Shown: positions 24,948 to 31,461 of the stretch, in pieces | How the letters are laid out: each line of letters opens with the position of its first letter | How positions within the stretch are numbered: the first letter of the stretch is position 1 | Source: CAUYXS01 sp965248495 | GTDB taxonomy: Bacteria; Chloroflexota; Dehalococcoidia; Lucifugimonadales; Australimonadaceae | Length of the DNA: 64,000 nucleotides | Assembly: GCA_965248495.1 (NCBI GenBank) | Contig: CBDFJL010000003.1 | Span: forward strand, 248,001 to 312,000 | Direction: 5' to 3' | The notes under the pieces: generated by a model | The model's database searches: none | Seen by the model: only the letters and a program-made list of their open reading frames with translations | What the model was told of the DNA's origin: nothing | Translations under genes and position numbers: made by a program

Positions 24948-25629
24948 TGGCCGACCACCTGTAGCCGACCCCGTACACCGTCTCGATCGAGCGTGGCCCG
25001 GCCTTCGCCTCGATCTTGTGGCGCAGGTTCGAGACGTGGGCGTCGACCGTGCGGTCGAAGCCGTCGAACTCGTCGTAGAACGCCCGCTGGATGATCTGCT
25101 CGCGAGTGAAGGTCCGGCCCGGCTCTCGCAGGAACGCAACAAGCAACCGGAACTCGGTGGGGGTGAGCCGGACGGCTGCACCCGCGACGGTGACGGTGCG
25201 CTCGCGGACCGCGACGAACACCTCGCCCGAGCTCAGCTCCGTGGGCCCCTGCTCCAGCGGGTCCTTCGCCGGGCGGCGCAGGACGGTCCGCACCCTGGCC
25301 GCAAGCTCCCGGGGGCTGAAGGGCTTGACCACATAGTCGTCGGCTCCGATCTCTAGACCGGCTAGCCGGTCTTCTTCGCCGACCCTCGCCGTCAGCATGA
25401 CGATGGCGACGTCGGACTCCTCGCGGAGCTCACGGCAGATCTGCATGCCGTTGATGCCGGGGAGCATGAGGTCAAGCACGACGAGGTCTGGCGACGACTC
25501 ACGCGCGAGCTCGAGGCCGCGGATGCCATCGTTGGCGACCAGCACGCGATGGCCGTCGCGCGCCAGATACATGCGCACGATCTCGGCTGTGTCCTTGTCG
25601 TCTTCGACGATGACCACTGTCTTCGGCAT
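24940..25629 (-). CDS. OmpR-family response regulator
   Basis: 229 aa from the ATG at 25629 (MPKTVVIVEDDKDTAEIVR); the open frame extends upstream to 25752, but that part is not receiver-like. The receiver domain has acidic EDD, phospho-Asp in LVVLDLMLPG, Thr in VMLTAR and Lys in DDYVVKPFSPREL. The C-terminal winged helix has LTPTEFRLLVAFLREPGRTF and TVDAHVSNLRHKIE, ending YGVGYRWSASG. It is the first gene of the six-gene operon running down to 18937. Confidence 0.93.
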   Translation of the reverse strand: MPKTVVIVEDDKDTAEIVRMYLARDGHRVLVANDGIRGLELARESSPDLVVLDLMLPGINGMQICRELREESDVAIVMLTARVGEEDRLAGLEIGADDYVVKPFSPRELAARVRTVLRRPAKDPLEQGPTELSSGEVFVAVRERTVTVAGAAVRLTPTEFRLLVAFLREPGRTFTREQIIQRAFYDEFDGFDRTVDAHVSNLRHKIEAKAGPRSIETVYGVGYRWSASG

Positions 25630-26089
25630 GGCGGACTTGCTCCCGTCTCCCATTGGACTGCGTGACCTTGAAGGAATTGTGAAGTATCCCGCCGATGGAT
25701 GCCCCTTTTGCGGAGCCCCCAGATGGCGCAACGGGGTGGTGTGGGCGGACACAACCCGTAGGCGTGGGCCCTCTGCCGGGGCGGGCTACGCGATCGTCGA
25801 CGGTCGAGGCGCCAGCGGATGATGGCCCGCGCTAGGGTTTGTTGTCCCCGCCCGTCCGCCCCCGGACGCGGTACTGTCTAGTCACGCCCGCCCAGTGACG
25901 CGCCGGGGCGCTCATGCCCGGCGTCGGTGTGCCCCAACGCCTACACTTACGCCTCAACCGCGTTCCGCGCTTTGGGGAGAGCCTTGGCCGGAGTCATTGG
26001 CATCGACACCCATGGCACGGTCACCGGATTCGTCCTGAAGCGGGACGTCGCCTCCCCAACGTTCTGACAATCGCTCCGTGTTCGCGAGG

Positions 26090-26124
26090 GAGATAGGCTC
26101 TCCCCCATCTCCACCGTGAACACC
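26090..26124 (+). repeat. ssrA-3'-end-like dispersed repeat, copy D
   Basis: Contains GGCTCTCCCCCATCTCCACC followed by GTGAACACC. It is closest in sequence to copies A and B. It lies beyond the two-component/MacAB operon, whose other side has copy C. Confidence 0.5.
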
Positions 26125-26202
26125 TGGGGGCTGCTCCAATCGGCCCGGCCTCTCATCGTCTTCTCGCGCATCGACTTGGACACGCGGGCCTGCAAGCCCT
26201 AG

Positions 26203-26406
26203 CATCGGCCCAAGCGCTGGAATGACTACGACACGTACCACGTCTCCGCGGCTGTGGCGGAGCTGATCGCGAGTCCCCATGATGCCGACGTCGAACGAGT
26301 CGCACGAGAGGCCCCGTTCGGGGGATACCTCGCTACACGCAAGGGTGACGGGCACACTCGAGTTTGGCCGGGGCTCTCCCGCTCCAAGCGGCCCGTAGGC
26401 TACTAG
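26203..26406 (+). pseudogene. Possible coding remnant (no start codon)
   Basis: 67 open codons directly after a TAG. The composition looks coding rather than shadow (RWNDYDTYHVSAAVAELIAS, then APFGGYLATRKGDGHTRVWP). Upstream of the TAG the frame reads RIDLDTRACKP, so a nonsense mutation or truncation is possible. Family not recognised. Confidence 0.25.
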
Positions 26407-26462
26407 ACAGGACAAGACTGGCGCACTTCAGATAGGGATACTGGCTAAACGGAGGAATCGAG

Positions 26463-26900
26463 ATGGCAGTAATCAAAGGGACCATCGAGATTGATTGTCC
26501 GGTGGAGGAGGTATTCGCCTACCTCGCCGAGCCGAAAAACGCTCTGGAGTGGGAGAGCGGGCTCGAGGTGAACGAACTGACGTCGGAAGGTCCGATCGGG
26601 GTCGGTTCGAAGGGGCGGCGAGTGGACAACTATTTGGGGAGAGACGATCAAGTCATGGAGGTCACGGAGTGGATGCCGAACCAGCTGGCGGCATTCAAGT
26701 TCGAGTCTGACGGGTTCATCTCATATCTTAAGTGGAGAACAGAGCCGGCCGATGGCGGGACCCGGTTCGCTTACCAGTTCAACACAAGCCCGAAGAACCC
26801 GATCTTCAAGCTCCTGATGCCACTCATGATCCTAATAGTCAAACCCAAGGTAAAGAAGAAATACCGAAAGTTGAAGGAGGTCCTCGAGTCCCGATCGTAG
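26463..26900 (+). CDS. SRPBCC (START/Bet v1-like) domain protein
   Basis: 145 aa preceded by GGAGGAATCGAG. The fold signature is IEIDCPVEEVFAYLAEPKNALEWESG at the start (strand plus helix with the Trp), then GSKGRRVDNYLGR and EVTEWMPNQLAAFKF, ending in the long C-terminal helix (FKLLMPLMILIVKPKVKKKY). Such polyketide-cyclase/dehydrase-like proteins bind hydrophobic ligands or membranes. Stand-alone; GC is lower than its core neighbours. Confidence 0.85.
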   Translation: MAVIKGTIEIDCPVEEVFAYLAEPKNALEWESGLEVNELTSEGPIGVGSKGRRVDNYLGRDDQVMEVTEWMPNQLAAFKFESDGFISYLKWRTEPADGGTRFAYQFNTSPKNPIFKLLMPLMILIVKPKVKKKYRKLKEVLESRS

Positions 26901-27157
26901 CTCAGGCTAAGCACTCCGAGGCTAGCTGGTTACGAGTAAATCGGGAGGAGCACCCAGCGATACTGGACAGGGCGAGCGATCCTCCAAGCACCGCCGAGCT
27001 GATGATTCAAACGAATACGGAGGACCCAATGGCCGAGCTGTTGACGCATGCCGCCTGCGAGCTGCATAGAGGTTCGAAGGGGTGGCGCGCAACGCGACGA
27101 CGGCGGGCTGAAGGCCCGGCAACACGGGCCGTGCACCGGTGATGGGGAGCAAACGGC
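26901..27157. other. Short gap with one tiny ORF candidate
   Basis: A 37-codon ORF at 27029-27142 has a good GGAGG six bases upstream of its ATG, but an Arg/Ala-rich composition and no recognisable family. It may be spurious. No other feature is seen. Confidence 0.3.
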
Positions 27158-27661
27158 ATGGCTAGGCTGCTCATCTTCGCCAGCGCCATCGCGCTCCTCC
27201 TGAGCGCATGTGGGAACTCGCCTGACGCGCGCTTCTCTCCGTCAGCGACACGAGGCCAGGCGCCCTTCACCGTGACCTTCGCCAACGACTCTGAGGGGGC
27301 GGTGGCCTACCTCTGGGACTTCGGCGACGGCTCCACCAGTACGGAAGAAGCTCCGTCGCACACCTACACGCAGGCCGGCGAGCACACCGTGAATCTGACC
27401 GCCACGAGCGAGGGCGACACCCCGGCGACGGGTGTCGCTACCCAAACAATTACCGTCGACCCCGGCCTCCTGAGCGAGTTCTCGCTCACCGTGACCGGTT
27501 CGGGCGACCAGAAAGGCCCAGGCGAAATCGCCTGGGCCTCATCGTTGTCTGGTCGGGGAGCCGGGATTCGAACCCGGGGCCTCTACGTCCCGAACGTAGC
27601 GCGCTGCCATACTGCGCCACTCCCCGATTTGTCGAAACTACCCGATTTTATCGTGCCGTAA
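27158..27661 (+). CDS. PKD-domain lipoprotein whose 3' end runs antisense through tRNA-Pro
   Basis: 167 codons. Signal peptide with lipobox LLSAC (Cys ~18), then one PKD domain (about 24-105) with the hallmark YLWDFGDGS and PSHTYTQAGEHTVNLTATS. From about residue 120 the frame enters the tRNA terminator hairpin and the complementary strand of tRNA-Pro (GRGAGIRTRGLYVPN), which is not real protein design. The original 3' part has probably been lost, so the gene is likely a truncated remnant. The stop near 27659 is fortuitous. Confidence 0.6.
   Translation: MARLLIFASAIALLLSACGNSPDARFSPSATRGQAPFTVTFANDSEGAVAYLWDFGDGSTSTEEAPSHTYTQAGEHTVNLTATSEGDTPATGVATQTITVDPGLLSEFSLTVTGSGDQKGPGEIAWASSLSGRGAGIRTRGLYVPNVARCHTAPLPDLSKLPDFIVP
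27514..27539 (-). terminator. Terminator of the tRNA-Pro transcript
   Basis: Perfect 12-bp stem (AGGCCCAGGCGA and its complement) with a two-base loop, followed on the minus strand by TTTC. It lies 11 bp after the tRNA CCA end. Confidence 0.75.
27550..27626 (-). tRNA. tRNA-Pro (anticodon CGG), CCA encoded
   Basis: On the minus strand the acceptor arms CGGGGAG/CTCCCCG, the anticodon stem CTACG/CGTAG with loop TTCGGGA (anticodon CGG) and the T-arm GGTTCGAATCC all pair. Discriminator A and an encoded CCA end the gene. It is preceded by three extra copies of its own 5' half. Confidence 0.95.
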
Positions 27662-27674
27662 TATCAAGTTCAGT

Positions 27675-27904
27675 GTCCCGAACGTAGCGCGCTGCCATAC
27701 TGCGCCACTCCCCGATTATGAATCGACCTAGTCCAAATCTAGGCGGATTTTTTGTCCCCTAATATCAAGTTCGGGGTCCCGAACGTAGCGCGCTGCCATA
27801 CTGCGCCACTCCCCGATTTGTCGAAACTACCCGATTTTATCGTGCCGTAATATCAAGTTCAGTGTCCCGAACGTAGCGCGCTGCCATACTGCGCCACTCC
27901 CCGA
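27675..27904 (-). repeat. Three tandem copies of the tRNA-Pro 5' half
   Basis: Exact 41-42-bp copies of the tRNA from its first base to just past the anticodon loop occur at 27675-27716, 27776-27817 and 27864-27904; the fourth copy is inside the intact tRNA (27587-27628). Copy spacing is 88, 101 and 88 bp. Spacers 27629-27674 and 27818-27863 are near-identical; the middle spacer (27717-27775) differs but shares AATATCAAGTTC. A TATAAT box lies beyond the outermost copy. The pattern fits repeated insertion at the anticodon-loop region that each time supplied a new 5' half and displaced the old one upstream. Confidence 0.9.
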
Positions 27905-27934
27905 AGTGGGGCGACCGCTCAGTCGCCGCAGTCG

Positions 27935-27940
27935 ATTATA
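27935..27940 (-). promoter_or_regulatory. TATAAT -10 box upstream of the tRNA-half array
   Basis: A perfect -10 hexamer on the minus strand, about 31 bp before the 5' base of the outermost tRNA half; the -35 is weak (TGGCCG). It is probably the ancestral tRNA-Pro promoter. Transcription from it would now cross three tRNA halves before the intact tRNA. Confidence 0.5.
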
Positions 27941-27969
27941 GCCAAGCGCACCGGCCGCGGCCAGGCCGG

Positions 27970-28686
27970 CTAATCGATTGCGGCGGCGCGGAGCAGATCA
28001 CCGGCGTCGCGCAGGTCCTTCTGCGATTCGACCGACTGCCAAAAAGAACTGCAACGGCAACCGGCGATGCGGCCCTCCGCCGCCAGCTCAGGGAAGAGCA
28101 GCGTCTCATGGTCACCCTCCGTGGGGAACCGAGTGAACACCTCGGCGGACAGCACGTAGACGCCCGCGTTGATCCAGTACGGCAGCGTCGGCTTCTCCTC
28201 GAACCTCCGTATGAGACCGGTGTCGTCCAGCTCCACGATCCCATAGGAACTGACGAACTCCTTGAGCAGTACCGTCGCGAGGGCGCCCGTGCGAGCGTGG
28301 ACCTCGAGCATCGGCGCGAGGGGTTGGCCGGTGAGCACGTCGCCATTGGTCGCGATCACCAAGTCCTCTGCGATGCCCGCCACCTCGAACCCGCGGCGGA
28401 AAGCGCCTCCACGCCCAAGCGGCCGCTCCTCACGCAGGCATTCCACGGTGAGTCCGGATACCCGAGGTATCGCAAAGTGCTCTTGGATAACGTCGCCGAG
28501 GTAGCCAGTGAGGAGCACAGCGCGCCGCACGCCCTGTCGATGAAGCCACTCCAGGTGGTGCTCGATGATAGGCCGGCCATTCACCTCCACCATGGGCTTG
28601 GGCCGATCGTCCGTCAGCGGGCGCAGGCGCTCGCCCTTGCCGCCGGCGAGGACGAGGGCCGTCGTTGGGGTCGCTGATGCTGACAT
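27970..28686 (-). CDS. Sugar-phosphate nucleotidyltransferase (mannose/glucose-1-phosphate type)
   Basis: 238 aa. N-terminal pyrophosphorylase motif LVLAGGKGERLRPLTDDRPK, the metal-binding LVIATNGDVL, FEEKPTLPYWINAGVYVL and HETLLFPELA are intact. The short single-domain form resembles the D-glycero-mannoheptose/mannose-1-P guanylyltransferase branch; no C-terminal left-handed helix is present. It should make an NDP-sugar for surface glycans, consistent with two glycosyltransferase genes nearby. Confidence 0.88.
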   Translation of the reverse strand: MSASATPTTALVLAGGKGERLRPLTDDRPKPMVEVNGRPIIEHHLEWLHRQGVRRAVLLTGYLGDVIQEHFAIPRVSGLTVECLREERPLGRGGAFRRGFEVAGIAEDLVIATNGDVLTGQPLAPMLEVHARTGALATVLLKEFVSSYGIVELDDTGLIRRFEEKPTLPYWINAGVYVLSAEVFTRFPTEGDHETLLFPELAAEGRIAGCRCSSFWQSVESQKDLRDAGDLLRAAAID

Positions 28687-28779
28687 AGCGTGAGTGTAGA
28701 GGCCGCCGCCAAATCGCGTAAAGCGGCCCCCCTGCTCTCATTGCCTCGTCAGTCGCGTCGTCGCTACACTGCGCTCCCA

Positions 28780-29943
28780 ATGACTGATCGTTTCGACGCC
28801 GACGTGGCTGTGGTCGGTGCGGGCCCCTCTGGGGCGCGCACCGCTGAACTGCTGGCCCGGCGCGGACACGATGTGATCATCCTTGAGCGTGACGTCCAGC
28901 CTGGGCAACCGGTGCACTGCACCGGCATCGTCAGCCGCGAGTGCCTGGAGCGCTACGAGCTGCCGCGGTCGCTGATCTACCACGAGGTCAGCTCCTTCGT
29001 GCTTCGCTCACCCAAGGGGCGCGGTGCCCAGGTGCACCGTAAGGCGGTGCAGGCCTACGTGGTGGACCGGGTGGCGCTGGACCTCCACATGGTCGAGCGG
29101 GCGCGCACGGCCGGTGCCTGGCTGCTCACCTCGGCCGCGGTTGACGACCTTGAATGGGACGGCGCCGGCGTGCGGATTCTGGCCACCGTCAGCGGCCGGC
29201 GCGAGGCGCGGTACGTGCGCGCCGCGGTGCTGGCCACAGGCTACGGCGCCCCGCTGGCGCGCCACCTCGGCCTCAGCCAAACGGGCGACGTGATCTCGGG
29301 CGCGCAGGCGTTGGTCGAGGCCCCAGAGGTGTCACAGGTGGAGGTCTTTACCGGCGGGGTCCACGGTCGCGGAGGCTTCGGATGGTTGGTCCCGCATCGG
29401 CCCGGCTACGCGCTGGCGGGGGTGCTCACACGCAGCGGCACCGTGCCCCATATGCGGCAGTTCGTCGAGCGCCTCCAGGCCGACGGCCGCGTCGGCGCCG
29501 TACACGAGGTCTACCGGTGCCGGCCAATCCCGCTCGGCGTTGCCAAGAAGACCGTCATCGACGGCATCATCGGCGTCGGCGACGTCGTCAACCAGGTCAA
29601 GCCGACCACGGGCGGAGGCATCTACTACGGCCTGCTGGGCGCCGATGCGGCAGCGGAGACGCTGGCGGAGGCTCTCGCGACCGGGGATCTGACCGCACGA
29701 GGGCTTGCCCCCTACGAGCAACGCTGGCGCCGCCTCATGGCGTCGGAAATCGCGCTCGGCTACCAGCTGCGCAGGGTGATCGAGCAGCTGCCGGACGCCG
29801 TTGTCGAGCAGATGCACCGCCTGCTCCGCATGCCGGGGCTGCGGCGTATCCTGCTGTCGGCCGCCATGCCCTTCGACTGGCACGCGGGGGCGCTGCTGCG
29901 CTTCGTCGACCGGCTCCAGCGTCACCGGCACGCGACCTCGTAG
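28780..29943 (+). CDS. Geranylgeranyl-reductase-family FAD-dependent oxidoreductase
   Basis: About 387 aa from the ATG at 28780; the frame is open to 28690 but that part is non-coding in character. The FAD Rossmann motif DVAVVGAGPSGARTAELLARR opens the protein, CTGIVSRECLERY follows, and the second FAD motif is GVGDVVNQVKPTTGGGIYYG. These are hallmarks of the family, which reduces isoprenoid double bonds in lipids or quinones. It precedes a polyprenol-phosphate mannosyltransferase-like gene by 7 bp, so a role in isoprenoid lipid carriers is plausible. Confidence 0.88.
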   Translation: MTDRFDADVAVVGAGPSGARTAELLARRGHDVIILERDVQPGQPVHCTGIVSRECLERYELPRSLIYHEVSSFVLRSPKGRGAQVHRKAVQAYVVDRVALDLHMVERARTAGAWLLTSAAVDDLEWDGAGVRILATVSGRREARYVRAAVLATGYGAPLARHLGLSQTGDVISGAQALVEAPEVSQVEVFTGGVHGRGGFGWLVPHRPGYALAGVLTRSGTVPHMRQFVERLQADGRVGAVHEVYRCRPIPLGVAKKTVIDGIIGVGDVVNQVKPTTGGGIYYGLLGADAAAETLAEALATGDLTARGLAPYEQRWRRLMASEIALGYQLRRVIEQLPDAVVEQMHRLLRMPGLRRILLSAAMPFDWHAGALLRFVDRLQRHRHATS

Positions 29944-29950
29944 CATCCCT

Positions 29951-30700
29951 GTGTCCGAGCAAGCCGACCTTCCCACGAACCCCACCGTCTCCGTCGTGCT
30001 GCCCACGTACAACGAGCGCGACAACGTCGCGGTGCTCGTTCCACGCGTCTTGGACGTGCTCGGCCCTGTCGGCGTCGAGGTGATCGTCATCGATGACTCC
30101 AGCCCGGACGGCACCGCCGACGTCGCTCGGCAGCTGGCAGACAGCGACCTCCGCGTGCGGCTACAGGTGCGCGAGGGCAAGTTGGGGTTGTCGAGCGCCG
30201 TCTTCGTCGGCGTCGAGATGGCCCACGGTAGCTACGTCTGCGTCATGGACGCCGACCTGTCTCACGACCCTGAAGAGCTGCCCGACATGCTGGCGATGGC
30301 ACAGTCTGGCTGCGACGTGGTCGTCGGCTCACGCTTCGCCAGCGGCGGCTCCCTCGGCAGCCCGACGCTTGTCCGGCGCATCGTCAGCGTGGTCACGAAC
30401 CTCTTCGCCCGAACGCTTCTGGGCCTGCGCACCAAGGACGTGCTGACCGGTTTCGTCCTCTGCCGGCGCGAGGTCCTAGCCGAACTGCCGCGGCGCTACT
30501 CGTCGGGAAGCTTCAAATTCCTGCTCGAGCTGCTGGCAACGCGGCCCGACCTCACCGTTGGAGAGTGGCCCATCGTGTTCCAAGCCAGGGCCGCGGGCTC
30601 ATCGAAGGCCAGCCTGCGGGAGGGCGTGAGCCTGGCGCTGCTGTGCTCGCGGCTGCTCGGCGTGCGGATTCGTCGAGGGCTGGCAGGGGGCAGGGGCTAG
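29951..30700 (+). CDS. GT2 polyprenol-phosphate mannosyltransferase-like (DPM1 type)
   Basis: 249 aa from the GTG at 29951; the frame extends upstream only as overlap with the preceding gene. GT-A features: SVVLPTYNERDNVAVLVP, VIDDSSPDGTADVA, the Asp motif VMDADLSHDPEELP and GSRFASGG. There is no C-terminal GtrA membrane domain, so it is the short soluble form. It should transfer mannose or glucose from an NDP-sugar to polyprenyl phosphate. It overlaps the convergent glycosyltransferase by 4 bp at their stops. Confidence 0.88.
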   Translation: MSEQADLPTNPTVSVVLPTYNERDNVAVLVPRVLDVLGPVGVEVIVIDDSSPDGTADVARQLADSDLRVRLQVREGKLGLSSAVFVGVEMAHGSYVCVMDADLSHDPEELPDMLAMAQSGCDVVVGSRFASGGSLGSPTLVRRIVSVVTNLFARTLLGLRTKDVLTGFVLCRREVLAELPRRYSSGSFKFLLELLATRPDLTVGEWPIVFQARAAGSSKASLREGVSLALLCSRLLGVRIRRGLAGGRG

Positions 30701-31461
30701 GGCCGTCGAGCGCGCCGACGGATGCCGAAGGTGGCAAACAGCGTCTTCGGCACGTCGATCCACGCGCGGACCTTCGAGTCCTCGGGGACGTGGCGCCAGC
30801 GCACGGGCACCTCCGCGACCGAGACTCCCATGGCGTGGGCATGTGCCAGCACGTCCAGGTCGAAGGCCCACCCACGCTCCACTATCCGCGGCGCGATGGA
30901 CCGCCAGGTAGGACCCCGGAAAGCCTTGGCCCCGCACTGCGTGTCACGATACGGGAGGCCAAGGAACCTCCGGACCCAGAGGCGGCTGAGGACGCTGATG
31001 AGGCGGCGCAGCGGTGGCTGGTTGCCGTCCTCCGACACGCCTCCGAAGCGGTCCGCGATGGCGATCTCGTGGTCGGCGAGCGCCTGGACGAGGCGCTCGG
31101 TCTCGGGGGCGCGCACCATGTTGTCGGCGTCGGTGAAGACCAAGAGCTCACCGCGGGCGCCAGCAAGACCTTCCCAAATGGCTCCTCCCTTGCCCAAAGC
31201 CTGGGCGAACTCCAGCATGCGGACTTCGGGCGCCTGGGCCATGACCGCCGCCACGACCCCACGCGTGTCATCCCTGCAGCCGTTGAGGACCGCGACCAGC
31301 TCGAAGGGGCCATGCCCCGCGGCGCGGAAGTGTGCCACGTACTCGCGCAGGGTGGGGCCGATCCGGTGCTCTTCGTTGTAGGCCGGGAAGATGATTGAGA
31401 GGCGCGGAGTTTCGTCCGGCGTCACACCGGCGGGCGACGCCATGCCGGCGGGCGACGTCAT
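30697..31461 (-). CDS. GT2 dolichyl-phosphate glucosyltransferase-like (ALG5 type)
   Basis: 254 aa. SIIFPAYNEEHRIGPTLREY, ALGKGGAIWEGLAGARG, the metal motif VFTDADNMV and YRDTQCGAKAFRG match the ALG5/DPG synthase group, which charges polyprenyl phosphate with glucose. No TM helices. Its start overlaps the UvrD stop (ATGA), so the two are co-transcribed, though functionally unrelated. Confidence 0.87.
   Translation of the reverse strand: MTSPAGMASPAGVTPDETPRLSIIFPAYNEEHRIGPTLREYVAHFRAAGHGPFELVAVLNGCRDDTRGVVAAVMAQAPEVRMLEFAQALGKGGAIWEGLAGARGELLVFTDADNMVRAPETERLVQALADHEIAIADRFGGVSEDGNQPPLRRLISVLSRLWVRRFLGLPYRDTQCGAKAFRGPTWRSIAPRIVERGWAFDLDVLAHAHAMGVSVAEVPVRWRHVPEDSKVRAWIDVPKTLFATFGIRRRARRP

Larger units (their letters stand above)
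25630..26462. other. Gene-poor interval with ssrA-like repeat D and decayed coding
   Basis: No intact gene. 25984-26067 on the plus strand reads a short plausible peptide ending (GVIGIDTHGTVTGFVLKRD) without a proper start. 26203-26406 is an open frame with no start codon (separate entry). Repeat D lies between them. It looks like the remains of genes lost at an insertion hot spot. Confidence 0.5.

Noticed and set aside
25954..26415. 153-codon minus-strand ORF
   Set aside because: Arg/Gly/Asp-rich, crosses the ssrA-like repeat, no domain pattern.
27587..27904. Possible CRISPR array
   Set aside because: Repeats are exact 5' halves of the adjacent tRNA, only four copies, with near-identical spacers and no cas genes.
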